A stretch of DNA of 7,107 bases from Flavobacteriaceae bacterium (GCA_015493405.1 WGDF01000069.1:1-7107); one strand, 5' to 3'; shown: positions 1 to 6,873, counted from the first letter of the stretch. Program-made: numbers and translations. The notes: generated by a model not told the origin, from the sequence alone.

Positions 1-1406
1 CCGGTAAGGTGCAGTTTTTATTGGCTTGGCTCAACTTTTTGCAAACCGGCAATGCAGCAGATTTATATGAAGCTGTTAAATATTTGTCCGACCAATTGCC
101 CTCAGACACAAGTCATTTATACGAACAAATATTATATCCCAAAGATTTAGATCGAAAAACCCGGACCCAACGCTTTACAGAATTAGGGTATCATGTTGAT
201 TATGAACAGTTTGAAAAATTAAATTTATATGATACCTTAGTTTATTTAATCGATATATTCAAGCTTTTGGGTAATCGGTTAGAGCAAGCTTATTTACAAG
301 CTTTTTTAGAAAAAGCACATCTTTACAGCACCAAAGAATTGTCTAGCATCAAAGGTTTCTTAAAAGAATGGGATGTTATAAAGGAGAAATTCAGCATTTC
401 GGCACCCGATCAAAAAGGAGCCGTGCAAATAATGACCGTGCACAAATCCAAAGGCTTGGAATTTCCGGTGGTTATTTATTATACGGATACGGCTATTTTG
501 ACCTCCCAAGATAAAAAGAATAAAGTCTGGATTCCTGTTGATCCTAAAATGTATAAAAGTTTTAAAATGTTACCGGTAAAAATGGGTGCGCTTGAAACCT
601 CGGATGATGAAAATTACCGCAAGATATATGAAAAGGCTGCTGCCGAAAAGACGTTTGACAATTTGAACCGTTTGTATGTTGCCCTAACCCGTGCTTCAGA
701 ACAATTGTATGTCATCTTGTATCAACCGGCATCAAAGGCTAAAAATTTAGGCGTTAACCAAGTGTTTAAAACGCACTTATCCCAAAAATATCCTGAATTT
801 AACGGTCATTTTTTTATGTATGGGAATCCAAAACGTGAAAGCCGTCAAGTCGCACACAAAAAAACAACCTCTTTCGGAAAAAAACTTTATTATAAACCTT
901 GGCAACAAAAAAATAACGATTTCTTAAAAATTAATACCACGACTTTTGAACGCTGGTCGGAGGACAAAAAACAAGCCATCACTTACGGGATGCAGTTGCA
1001 TGATATTTTAGGCCGCATTACGACCCAACAACAATGGCAATTGCAAAAAGATAAATGGCTCAGTCCGTTTACGGAACAAGAAAGAGGCACCTTAGAAATC
1101 TTAATCGAAAAAATCATCTTTCATCCTGAATTGCAGGTTTACTTTACCGATGCTTTTCAAATTTTAAATGAAAGAAGCATCCTTATTCCTCAAAAAAATA
1201 AATTATTTATTCAAAAAAGACCGGACAGGCTGCTTATCAACAAAGGTATTGTAACTATATTGGATTATAAAACGGGACAAAAACAAGCCAAACATCAAAA
1301 ACAGTTGCAAGAATATGCCGCTTATCTGCAACAAGCAGGTTACAAAGTCGATCAAAAAATTCTGATTTATATTCAGGACAATATTCTTATTGAAGTAGTG
1401 CCTTAA
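1..1406 (+). CDS. RecB/AddA-type UvrD-family helicase-nuclease, C-terminal part (5' end outside window)
   Basis: This is the last 467 or so residues of a superfamily 1 DNA helicase fused to a RecB-type nuclease, the kind of enzyme that processes double-strand breaks for recombination. The frame is open from base 3, so the GTG at base 9 is internal and not a start. Counting residues from that GTG, helicase motif V is at 137-154 (core TVHKSKGLEFP) and motif VI at 219-229 (core LNRLYVALTRA); both contact ATP and DNA in this family. The C-terminal PD-(D/E)XK nuclease follows: a GMQLH motif with His331, Glu388, Asp406 in RPDRLL, Asp419 and Lys421 in ILDYKTG, and a QLQEYAAYL helix (433-440). All the expected metal-binding and catalytic positions are present, so the nuclease looks active. 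In Bacteroidota such proteins usually exceed 1000 residues and pair with an AddB-like nuclease, expected upstream of this window. The choice between the names AddA and RecB is not resolvable from this part. Confidence 0.93.
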   Translation, partial: GKVQFLLAWLNFLQTGNAADLYEAVKYLSDQLPSDTSHLYEQILYPKDLDRKTRTQRFTELGYHVDYEQFEKLNLYDTLVYLIDIFKLLGNRLEQAYLQAFLEKAHLYSTKELSSIKGFLKEWDVIKEKFSISAPDQKGAVQIMTVHKSKGLEFPVVIYYTDTAILTSQDKKNKVWIPVDPKMYKSFKMLPVKMGALETSDDENYRKIYEKAAAEKTFDNLNRLYVALTRASEQLYVILYQPASKAKNLGVNQVFKTHLSQKYPEFNGHFFMYGNPKRESRQVAHKKTTSFGKKLYYKPWQQKNNDFLKINTTTFERWSEDKKQAITYGMQLHDILGRITTQQQWQLQKDKWLSPFTEQERGTLEILIEKIIFHPELQVYFTDAFQILNERSILIPQKNKLFIQKRPDRLLINKGIVTILDYKTGQKQAKHQKQLQEYAAYLQQAGYKVDQKILIYIQDNILIEVVP

Positions 1407-1413
1407 CAGTAGC

Positions 1414-1440
1414 AAAAAACGCCTGAAAAATCAAGCGTTT
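1414..1440. terminator. Rho-independent terminator, best on the minus strand, possibly bidirectional
   Basis: AAACGC (1417-1422) pairs with GCGTTT (1435-1440), and the stem continues after one C/A mismatch with TGA (1424-1426) pairing TCA (1431-1433) around an AAAA loop. On the minus strand the stem runs into six T residues (complement of 1414-1419), the classic layout. On the plus strand only three T residues follow, so termination of the helicase gene here would be weaker. It lies 8 bases past the helicase stop and 47 bases past the stop of the small minus-strand ORF, between convergent transcripts. Confidence 0.68.
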
Positions 1441-1486
1441 AATGTAAACTTTAGGTATAACAAACAAAAAATATATGGAACAAAGT

Positions 1487-1630
1487 TTAATTGAGATAAC
1501 TGGGTTGTGAAAACTGTTTTTCCAAATTAGAAAGCACTAAAAGAGTATCAAAATAATCATCGATAAAACCTTGAGCTAACAATTCTAATGATTTGGTTTT
1601 CAAATTTTGATAAGTCGGCCATAGTTTCAT
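1487..1630 (-). CDS. Small protein of 47 residues, unknown function
   Basis: An ATG at 1630 opens a 47-residue frame beginning MKLWPTYQNLKTKSLEL and ending QPSYLN before TAA. I do not recognise the family. The product is soluble-looking, with no signal peptide or membrane segment. Residues 10-40 could form one or two amphipathic helices carrying an acidic-aromatic centre (FIDDYFD). Codon choice resembles the neighbours (AAA, TTA, GAA, CAA, GAT, TTT). An in-frame TAA upstream at about 1670 limits extension to a possible TTG at 1666. A promoter-like sequence lies directly upstream and the hairpin with a T-run directly downstream, which together suggest a self-contained transcription unit. It starts 75 bases after the stop of the glycosidase-like gene and could also be read through from that operon. 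Chance opening of 47 codons in AT-rich DNA is quite possible, so confidence is moderate. Confidence 0.42.
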   Translation of the reverse strand: MKLWPTYQNLKTKSLELLAQGFIDDYFDTLLVLSNLEKQFSQPSYLN

Positions 1631-1635
1631 AATTG

Positions 1636-1666
1636 CAAATTTTACAGTTCTCTTAACTATTTGCAA
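1636..1666 (-). promoter_or_regulatory. Possible Bacteroidota-type promoter for the small ORF
   Basis: Reading the minus strand, TTG (1666-1664) is followed after 19 bases by TAAAATTTG (1644-1636), one base longer than the TAnnTTTG consensus. The ATG comes only 5 bases later, so a transcript from here would be leaderless or nearly so. The -7 box is imperfect and the call is tentative. Confidence 0.28.
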
Positions 1667-1705
1667 GTATTATGCCAAAATATTAAACTATTGATTTCGT
1701 GAGTG

Positions 1706-2836
1706 TTACGGAATATATTTTTTATGCAACCAATTGCGCCAAATGGCTAAAGCCGGCCGAGCTTGTCCGGTTCCATCTCGCATACCGTTGTCTTTCCAGA
1801 CGAGAAAATAAGGTGGTGGATTGGTCAGTTGTTGATACATTAAATCATAGTCTTGATAAATAAACCAGCAAATAAAAACAGCATTTAAGTCTTGGGCTTT
1901 ACGACATAGTTTTTGGGTATAAGTTTTTTGCCAATCGGAGTCACCTTGAATATTTACTTGATAGTCCGGAATAATCAAATCTTCGGCTATATAACCCGTT
2001 TCTGAAACAACAAAAGGTTTTTGCGGATCAATATCTCGCATTTCGCTTAGCCAATTACCAGGGATATTATTCGGATTTGAATTGGAATTGTTTTGATGGT
2101 AAAGCCAAAAGGGATAGGTGCTCACAGCCATATAATCGCTATACGCCATCAGGTTTCGAGTGATATGAAGCACTTCATTTTTAGTCTTATTATAGGATTG
2201 GTCTTGAAACGTCATCATTATAGGTAGATTGGGATAATCTTGTTTCAAGCGGTTATAAACGGTATCTGCCAAAATCATAAAGTCAGCATAATTTTGAGTG
2301 TTTTCTTTTAATCCACCGTTGACCTCTATACCGTAGGCAAAATAATCGGGATGAATAGCGTCAATTAGTCTTTTGCAATATTTAATATAAGCGGTAATGA
2401 CATCGGGATGATTGAAGGAATAAGTATCCCAAGGCGCCGGTAGTGGCTGTTGTGTGCCATTAGTATTCCAATAATGTGCCAAAGTTTCCCTATCGATATG
2501 ATTGGGAGTGGTTGTTAAAAATATTTTATGATTTCCCGGAACTTTGGCATGTACCATATTGATATCATATTGCACATTGGCAGGAAAAGGCATGTCGTTT
2601 AAAGCTTCATTCCAAGGCACGCCATTATCAAAATGAATTAATACAATATCGCCGTCATTGACTATATTTTGATAGGTCTCATCCACTGCCTGTTGTGTTA
2701 TGTCATAGGGAAATGGCGTAAAACCCATCAAAAAATGACGGCCCTCTGGTGGTATTTTTGTGTCCACTGGTTTTTTCTTACAAGCTGAGAAAGCTAAAAA
2801 GATAATTGAAACTAAAAATACCAAAATGTTTTTCAT
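1706..2836 (-). CDS. Lipoprotein resembling clan-A (TIM-barrel) glycoside hydrolases
   Basis: This encodes 376 residues. A lipoprotein signal peptide (MKNILVFLV...FLAFSAC) ends in a lipobox with Cys19, so the mature protein is membrane-anchored and exported. The rest reads as a single TIM-barrel-like domain: an opening strand FLMGFTPFPYD (35-45), the segment YGIEVNGG with Glu171 (168-175), STYPFW (239-244), and VSETGY with Glu279 (277-282). The C-terminal segment VWKDNGMRDGTGQARPAL (346-363) is followed by a Trp-rich helix. In clan GH-A, two Glu residues at the ends of strands 4 and 7 act as acid/base and nucleophile; Glu171 and Glu279 are the natural candidates, by inference. Family membership (GH53-like or GH113-like) and substrate are uncertain, because Glu171 is preceded by Ile rather than the Asn usual in the clan. 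The gene begins 12 bases after the Omp28-like gene stops, as the last gene of the operon. No Shine-Dalgarno is visible, which is normal here. Confidence 0.72.
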   Translation of the reverse strand: MKNILVFLVSIIFLAFSACKKKPVDTKIPPEGRHFLMGFTPFPYDITQQAVDETYQNIVNDGDIVLIHFDNGVPWNEALNDMPFPANVQYDINMVHAKVPGNHKIFLTTTPNHIDRETLAHYWNTNGTQQPLPAPWDTYSFNHPDVITAYIKYCKRLIDAIHPDYFAYGIEVNGGLKENTQNYADFMILADTVYNRLKQDYPNLPIMMTFQDQSYNKTKNEVLHITRNLMAYSDYMAVSTYPFWLYHQNNSNSNPNNIPGNWLSEMRDIDPQKPFVVSETGYIAEDLIIPDYQVNIQGDSDWQKTYTQKLCRKAQDLNAVFICWFIYQDYDLMYQQLTNPPPYFLVWKDNGMRDGTGQARPALAIWRNWLHKKYIP

Positions 2837-2848
2837 CCAAAAACTAAA

Positions 2849-3679
2849 TTAATCAAAATCTTGGCTTTCTCCCGCCTTAACTTCTTGTACATTTAAAACA
2901 CTTTTGTCCGTATCACTATCCAAGCTATGACTTATAAAAGCCACAATATGAACATTGGACAAATCATAACCAGCCAGGTCAATATCATTATACGTTACCA
3001 TTTTAACTTTGTTGGCTTTGATAGAAGTCAATTCGCCTTTGACCTTGGAGATGGATTTTCTGTAAACATCTTGATGTATGTAACCCGTAGGGGCATTGGT
3101 TTGACTTCCGGGTGAACTTTCGGGGACATTATTTTCAATGGCAACAACTGTGAGATAAACTTTATTGACATCTTCAGTGCCGGCATATTTGACCACCACA
3201 TCAAGTTTGTTCCCCGTTAAGGTTGTTTCCAATTTTAAACCACAATGCGCCGGCTCAGCTACAATTAAATTAGTTGCATCGGACCAATCTCCCCGACCAA
3301 AAGTCAGTTCGCCGTTATATTTGGTTCGGTGAACACAAGCACTGGGGAAAAATGGGGCATGCAATTTAGTTTTAAAATAGCTACAATTAGGCGTTTCAAA
3401 AGGGTCTCCAACGTGGTAACTAATCGGAAAAACTTGATGCGGCAAATCCGTAACTATTTGTTGCAAGATACGAGCCCCATCCGGGCAATAACCGCACCAT
3501 TCTCCGGTAAATTCCTCAATTAAAACTTTTTTGGTAAAAGAGGCAGGCGCCGGATCGTTAGTCAGTGTTCCGACTTCCTCTTGTTCTCCACCATTTTGAG
3601 TTGGTGTTTCCTTTTTATTACAAGAAAATAAGAGGCTTGCGATAGCCAAAGAGAATACTAGTAATTGTAATTTTTTCAT
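2849..3679 (-). CDS. Omp28-family lipoprotein with thioredoxin-like CxxC motif
   Basis: This encodes 276 residues from the ATG at 3679. That start is chosen because MKKLQLLVF...LLFSC is a textbook lipoprotein signal (lipid Cys20); longer in-frame readings would run back into the acylase gene and bury the signal. A polar linker (21-46) precedes a thioredoxin-like segment VLIEEFTGEWCGYCPDGA (52-69) with Cys62 and Cys65, the redox-type CxxC site. Further Cys residues follow in PNCSYF, SACVHR and AHCGLK. The C-terminal half is rich in beta-strand-like segments and ends in VLNVQEVKAG, a pattern I associate with Omp28-related proteins of Bacteroidota (first described from Porphyromonas gingivalis). 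The family is reported at the outer membrane or surface. A thiol-disulfide role is suggested by the motif but not established. It sits 19 bases after the acylase stop and 12 bases before the glycosidase-like gene. Confidence 0.83.
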   Translation of the reverse strand: MKKLQLLVFSLAIASLLFSCNKKETPTQNGGEQEEVGTLTNDPAPASFTKKVLIEEFTGEWCGYCPDGARILQQIVTDLPHQVFPISYHVGDPFETPNCSYFKTKLHAPFFPSACVHRTKYNGELTFGRGDWSDATNLIVAEPAHCGLKLETTLTGNKLDVVVKYAGTEDVNKVYLTVVAIENNVPESSPGSQTNAPTGYIHQDVYRKSISKVKGELTSIKANKVKMVTYNDIDLAGYDLSNVHIVAFISHSLDSDTDKSVLNVQEVKAGESQDFD

Positions 3680-3698
3680 ATCTATAATTTTATATTTG

Positions 3699-6086
3699 TT
3701 ATTTATTGTCAAAAATAGTAGTGAATTTTGCATGTTTTTTAAAATTTTGGGGTGTAAAATAATCGGGATAAACTTTGCCACTGATATAATCTTTAGTTTG
3801 ATCACAATAAAAAGGACTGGCAGGATTACCACTGATACCGGTCGGTAAAATGGTATAAGAGCCATCCCAATCTGCCGTATTAAAAATATGTTTTTCGGAT
3901 GCCCCCATATTTGCATCAAAAGCCTGATTATGCGGATAAGTAAAAGGATTGACGGTATTGATGCCCCCCGGAGCCGGATAGGTTCGGTTCAAGTCAAAAA
4001 CCCGATCCAATATTTTAACTTTTCCTAAGGGGTGAACCAATTTTAAATGATGAATGTCGCCCCAGTGCCATTGATTAACAGCCCCATACTTGGCTTTAAG
4101 ATCTTTAACCGCATCTTTAAAAGACTGCACAACTATTTGATGAAAACTTTCTTTTTCTTTGGTTTTGATATTGTCAGCCCAAGCAGAATTATCCTGCTCA
4201 AAGACGTTAGACACCAAGTATTTAGATGACAAAAGAGAAGCGTTAAAGATTTTAAAAATAGGTTGACCCATTTCATCGGAAACTAAATTTTTAATCAAAT
4301 CAATCAGCGTTTGATCAAAAATGGCAGGCGCCGCTTGTTTTAAATCATATACATTATTCCAATTTTGTAAATCTTTAAAAGCAGCAGATTCCGAAGCATC
4401 AAAATCTTTGACTTGAGCCAAATGTTTCAATAAAATAGGTTTAATCTCATCTGCTTGAACAGAATGATGATCAAATAACATTTGCCTAAAATCTTCTGTA
4501 GATAACCGGTCTTTGGCGGTCAGCATTTGTCGGATACGTTTAATCCGGTAAGGCAAATCATACCATTCGGTGATATAATAAGGATAGCTGTTGTCAACCG
4601 ACTTATTATTGGCAGAGGATACAAATCCTCTTTCGGGATTGTACTCAAAGGGCAAACTATCAAAAGGCACATATTTTTTCCAATCATATTTGTCGGTATC
4701 ACCCGGATAGAACAAATAACCCGGCGCCAATCTCTCAGGCAAACGTCCGGTCATATGAATGCCAATATTACCCGCCACATCGGCATAAGCTATATTTTGA
4801 CTAACCGACTTAAAACCTTTAATAGCTTGGGTGAAATCAGACCAATTTTGAGCAGTCGATAAACGGTACAAAGCTTCTATTTCACGACTGTCTTCATTGC
4901 CAATCCAATGCATAGAGACCGGCATCACTTTAACATCGTCAAAACTGGTAAAAATAGGACCGCGATGGGTAAAATAAAGTGTTTTTTCTATCGGCTCTTT
5001 TTGACCTTTGACATAAATTTTTTCTTTTTTGACCGTCATGTTCCGCCATTGTCCATTAAATTTATATTGAGCTTGATTTTTGGGATTCAAAGTTTCGATA
5101 TAAAAATCAGCGCCATCCAACATCACATTGGTCATACCCCAAGCAATATGAGTATTATGACCGGCTACTACAAAAGGTTCACCGGGCAAAATCACACCGG
5201 TTACATTGAGTTTGCCGGGAATGGTCAGTTGCATGCGCGTCCAGATGCCGGGAATATCTAATCCCAAGTGCATATCGTTGGAAAAAATAGGTTTGCCTGT
5301 GGTACTTTTTTTACCACTTACCGCCCAGTTATTACTTCCGTTAAAAATATCGGGAGCTAAACTGCCAATCCGGTTCAATGCAGCCACTAACACCGTGTCT
5401 TCAACCATTTTAACAGGATAATGAAAGGATGGATAAACATAGGTTTTTTGCACTTTATAATCTGGTAACAGTTCGGCTAATTGCTGTGGTGAAACTTTAC
5501 CTTTTAACATTTGCAACAAAGCTTCCATTTTGTAACCCAATTCGAGATTCCAAGCCATAAATCCGACCAAATTTAAAGATTCTTGCGGGCGCCAATTTTC
5601 GGGTTGGTAACCCAACACCTTAAATTCGAAAGGTAAGTCGTCTTTATGGTCCTTGATATAACTGTTTACCCCTTGGGCAAAATAGTCTAAAGGTTTTTTG
5701 ACTTTCTCATCCAATTTACCATATAATTTTTTTGATGTTTCGGGCATGCGAAGTTTGCGAAGTAAGACATCGGTATCGATCAATTTTTTACCAAAAATTT
5801 CAGACAAGCGTCCTTGAGTTACCCGTCGGAGCAAATCCATTTGCCATAAACGGTCTTGTGCCGAAAGATAGCCCACTGCCATATACAAATCGTGTTCATT
5901 TTGCGCCACAATATGGGGCACCCCATGAGCATCTCTGTAAACCTTGACTTGATTAGTGAGTGCTGTTATTTTTACAGACTTATTATAATCCGGCAAAGCG
6001 GCTTTTTTGACCCTTTGTATATAAAAATAACCACCGATTAATAATAATAACAAGGTGATCAAAAGATATTTGAGAATTTTTTTCAT
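3699..6086 (-). CDS. Penicillin acylase family protein (Ntn hydrolase), membrane-anchored or periplasmic
   Basis: This is a 795-residue precursor of the penicillin amidase family, whose members hydrolyse amide bonds of beta-lactams, N-acyl homoserine lactones or other N-acyl compounds. An N-terminal hydrophobic segment (residues 7-23, after MKKILK) lacks an obvious signal-peptidase I site and probably acts as an anchor. The alpha part carries YRDAHGVPHI (50-59) and GYLSAQDRLWQMD (72-84). The autocleavage site is Gly250/Ser251 in GSNNWAVSG; Ser251 becomes the N-terminal nucleophile of the beta chain. Other family marks are SNDMHLGL (269-276), LPGEPFVVAGHN (300-311), IAWGMTN (314-320), NIAYADVAGNIG (431-442) and GFVSSANN (487-494), whose Asn is a candidate oxyanion-hole residue. 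Length is normal for the family and no key element is missing. The start at 6086 is chosen over an in-frame ATG 99 bases upstream because that would overlap the thioesterase gene and hide the membrane segment. Substrate is unknown. Confidence 0.92.
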   Translation of the reverse strand: MKKILKYLLITLLLLLIGGYFYIQRVKKAALPDYNKSVKITALTNQVKVYRDAHGVPHIVAQNEHDLYMAVGYLSAQDRLWQMDLLRRVTQGRLSEIFGKKLIDTDVLLRKLRMPETSKKLYGKLDEKVKKPLDYFAQGVNSYIKDHKDDLPFEFKVLGYQPENWRPQESLNLVGFMAWNLELGYKMEALLQMLKGKVSPQQLAELLPDYKVQKTYVYPSFHYPVKMVEDTVLVAALNRIGSLAPDIFNGSNNWAVSGKKSTTGKPIFSNDMHLGLDIPGIWTRMQLTIPGKLNVTGVILPGEPFVVAGHNTHIAWGMTNVMLDGADFYIETLNPKNQAQYKFNGQWRNMTVKKEKIYVKGQKEPIEKTLYFTHRGPIFTSFDDVKVMPVSMHWIGNEDSREIEALYRLSTAQNWSDFTQAIKGFKSVSQNIAYADVAGNIGIHMTGRLPERLAPGYLFYPGDTDKYDWKKYVPFDSLPFEYNPERGFVSSANNKSVDNSYPYYITEWYDLPYRIKRIRQMLTAKDRLSTEDFRQMLFDHHSVQADEIKPILLKHLAQVKDFDASESAAFKDLQNWNNVYDLKQAAPAIFDQTLIDLIKNLVSDEMGQPIFKIFNASLLSSKYLVSNVFEQDNSAWADNIKTKEKESFHQIVVQSFKDAVKDLKAKYGAVNQWHWGDIHHLKLVHPLGKVKILDRVFDLNRTYPAPGGINTVNPFTYPHNQAFDANMGASEKHIFNTADWDGSYTILPTGISGNPASPFYCDQTKDYISGKVYPDYFTPQNFKKHAKFTTIFDNK

Positions 6087-6102
6087 AGTAAAATTAAGTT
6101 GG

Positions 6103-6495
6103 TTATAAAATCGGCGTTGGTTTTTTATGTTGATCCAGAGCGACAAAGGTAAACCTACCTTCAATGGCTTTTTCTCGGGTATCATTATACATTTCTTCCT
6201 TATAAATTTCGACTAATACATCCAAACTTGTTTTACCCACTCTGACAATACTGCCAATAACTTCAATAATAGTATCTGCCGGTATCGGTTTTTTAAAATC
6301 TATCTGCCCGGTTGAAACGGTTACCATACGTTTTCGAGCAAAGCGTGTTGCAGCTATAAATGCCACTTCATCCATAATTTGCAAAGCATTGCCTCCGAAT
6401 AGCGTATCGTAATGATTGGTAGTATTAGGAAATACGACTTTAAACACATGCGTTTCGGCAGCTTGTAAACGTTTTTCGAGAGAGGTAGAAGCCAT
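6103..6495 (-). CDS. Acyl-CoA thioesterase, hotdog fold (YciA/BACH-like)
   Basis: This encodes a 130-residue single-domain cytosolic protein of the acyl-CoA hydrolase class, which cleaves acyl-CoA to free acid and CoA. The diagnostic hotdog segment is NHYDTLFGGNALQIMDEVA (27-45): Asn27 and the FGG turn precede the central helix, and Asp42 in MDE is the expected catalytic acid. It is followed by VTVSTGQIDFKKPIPAD (58-74), the strand and turn typical of this subfamily, and by GRFTFVALD (113-121) near the C terminus. Length is normal for a one-domain member, which would act as an oligomer. The ATG at 6495 is the first start after the promoter box and gives a complete domain. It is the first gene of the operon, ending 16 bases before the acylase start. 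Chain-length preference cannot be read from sequence. Confidence 0.92.
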   Translation of the reverse strand: MASTSLEKRLQAAETHVFKVVFPNTTNHYDTLFGGNALQIMDEVAFIAATRFARKRMVTVSTGQIDFKKPIPADTIIEVIGSIVRVGKTSLDVLVEIYKEEMYNDTREKAIEGRFTFVALDQHKKPTPIL

Positions 6496-6507
6496 TATTT
6501 ATTAGAA

Positions 6508-6524
6508 ATATTTGTTACAAATAT
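6508..6524. repeat. Perfect inverted repeat overlapping the operon promoter (possible operator)
   Basis: ATATTTG (6508-6514) and CAAATAT (6518-6524) are perfect inverted copies separated by TTA. The right arm coincides with the -7 box and the left arm with the expected transcription start. A dimeric regulator could bind here, but AT-rich palindromes also arise by chance. Confidence 0.35.
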
Positions 6525-6525
6525 A
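6518..6525 (-). promoter_or_regulatory. Promoter -7 box (TATATTTG) of the four-gene operon
   Basis: On the minus strand TATATTTG matches the Bacteroidota -7 consensus TAnnTTTG exactly, 22 bases before the thioesterase ATG. This predicts a leader of roughly 15 bases. No clear TTTG -33 element is seen at the usual 19-23 base spacing; the DNA there is T-rich, so that element is weak or absent. Confidence 0.55.
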
Positions 6526-6627
6526 GAAAAAATAAGAAAAGAAAATTTAAAAAATATTTTTGGTCACTAAATGGGTTGTATTCAGAATATTTTAAAATTA
6601 GAAAACCCGATAATTGGCCTTTAAACG

Positions 6628-6652
6628 TGAATAATTGTTTGAATCTTATTCA
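6628..6652. repeat. Short inverted repeat in the intergenic region
   Basis: TGAATAA (6628-6634) and TTATTCA (6646-6652) form a perfect 7-base stem with an 11-base loop. No T-run follows on either strand, so it is not a convincing terminator. It lies between the operon promoter and the structured segment. Confidence 0.3.
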
Positions 6653-6689
6653 GCAGAAGTTGACAAAGTACTCATCAAGGAATAGTTCT

Positions 6690-6807
6690 TGTAAACTTGC
6701 ACCGCGCATGGCACGTTTTGTCAGTTAAAATTTATATGATGCAAAACTAAAGACTACCGCACGATTGTGTCGCGTGGTAAGGCTCCTGCACAAGTCCACT
6801 CATGTGG
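6690..6807. other. GC-richer intergenic segment with nested inverted repeats; candidate structured RNA or small repeat element
   Basis: This part of the roughly 400-base gene-free stretch is visibly richer in G and C than the DNA on its left. Nested pairings are possible: ACTTG (6695-6699) with CAAGT (6791-6795), ACCGCGC (6701-6707) with GCGTGGT (6772-6778, one G-U), and GTTTTG (6715-6720) with CAAAAC (6742-6747). A small hairpin CCAC/GTGG (6796-6807) follows. A competing local hairpin around 6757-6778 is also possible. On the plus strand, TTGACA (6660-6665) lies 17 bases before TAGTTCTTG (6683-6691), weakly promoter-like. No open frame of useful length crosses it. It does not match a tRNA or any riboswitch I know. 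Its strand and function are unknown. Confidence 0.3.
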
Positions 6808-6848
6808 AAAAGTAATCCTATCATAACCATACTTATTTCCTTTCCAAT

Positions 6849-6873
6849 AAAAAAGACGCCCATAGAGGGCGCC
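6849..6873 (-). terminator. Rho-independent terminator of hppA
   Basis: On the minus strand GGCGCCC (6873-6867) pairs with GGGCGTC (6861-6855) over seven pairs including one G-U. The loop is five bases and is followed by six T residues (complement of 6849-6854). It sits 26 bases past the hppA stop codon, so it separates the pyrophosphatase transcript from the downstream operon. Confidence 0.9.

Noticed and set aside
1203..1415. Minus-strand 70-codon frame over the helicase nuclease domain
   Set aside because: It lies opposite the conserved DYKTG nuclease motifs; the plus-strand gene explains the openness.
3680..3919. In-frame 80-residue extension of the Omp28-like gene
   Set aside because: It runs antisense-free but out of frame through the acylase's C-terminal coding region, and would bury the clear lipoprotein signal at 3679.
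4527..5261. Plus-strand open frames of 111 and 117 codons inside the acylase gene
   Set aside because: They are opposite-strand shadows of a strongly conserved coding region and show no recognisable domain or start context.
6087..6185. In-frame 33-residue N-terminal extension of the penicillin acylase gene
   Set aside because: It would overlap the end of the thioesterase gene by 83 bases and place a polar stretch before the MKKILK membrane segment; the ATG at 6086 gives normal family length and a 16-base gap.
6690..6807. tRNA gene or integron attC site in the structured intergenic segment
   Set aside because: No cloverleaf arms, no TTC-type T-loop or CCA end, and no paired RYYYAAC/GTTRRRY core sites are found.
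6757..6840. Minus-strand frame of about 27 codons starting near 6830 (begins [12 protein letters not shown])
   Set aside because: It is short, ends inside the inverted-repeat segment, lies after the hppA terminator without a promoter box, and shows no family resemblance.
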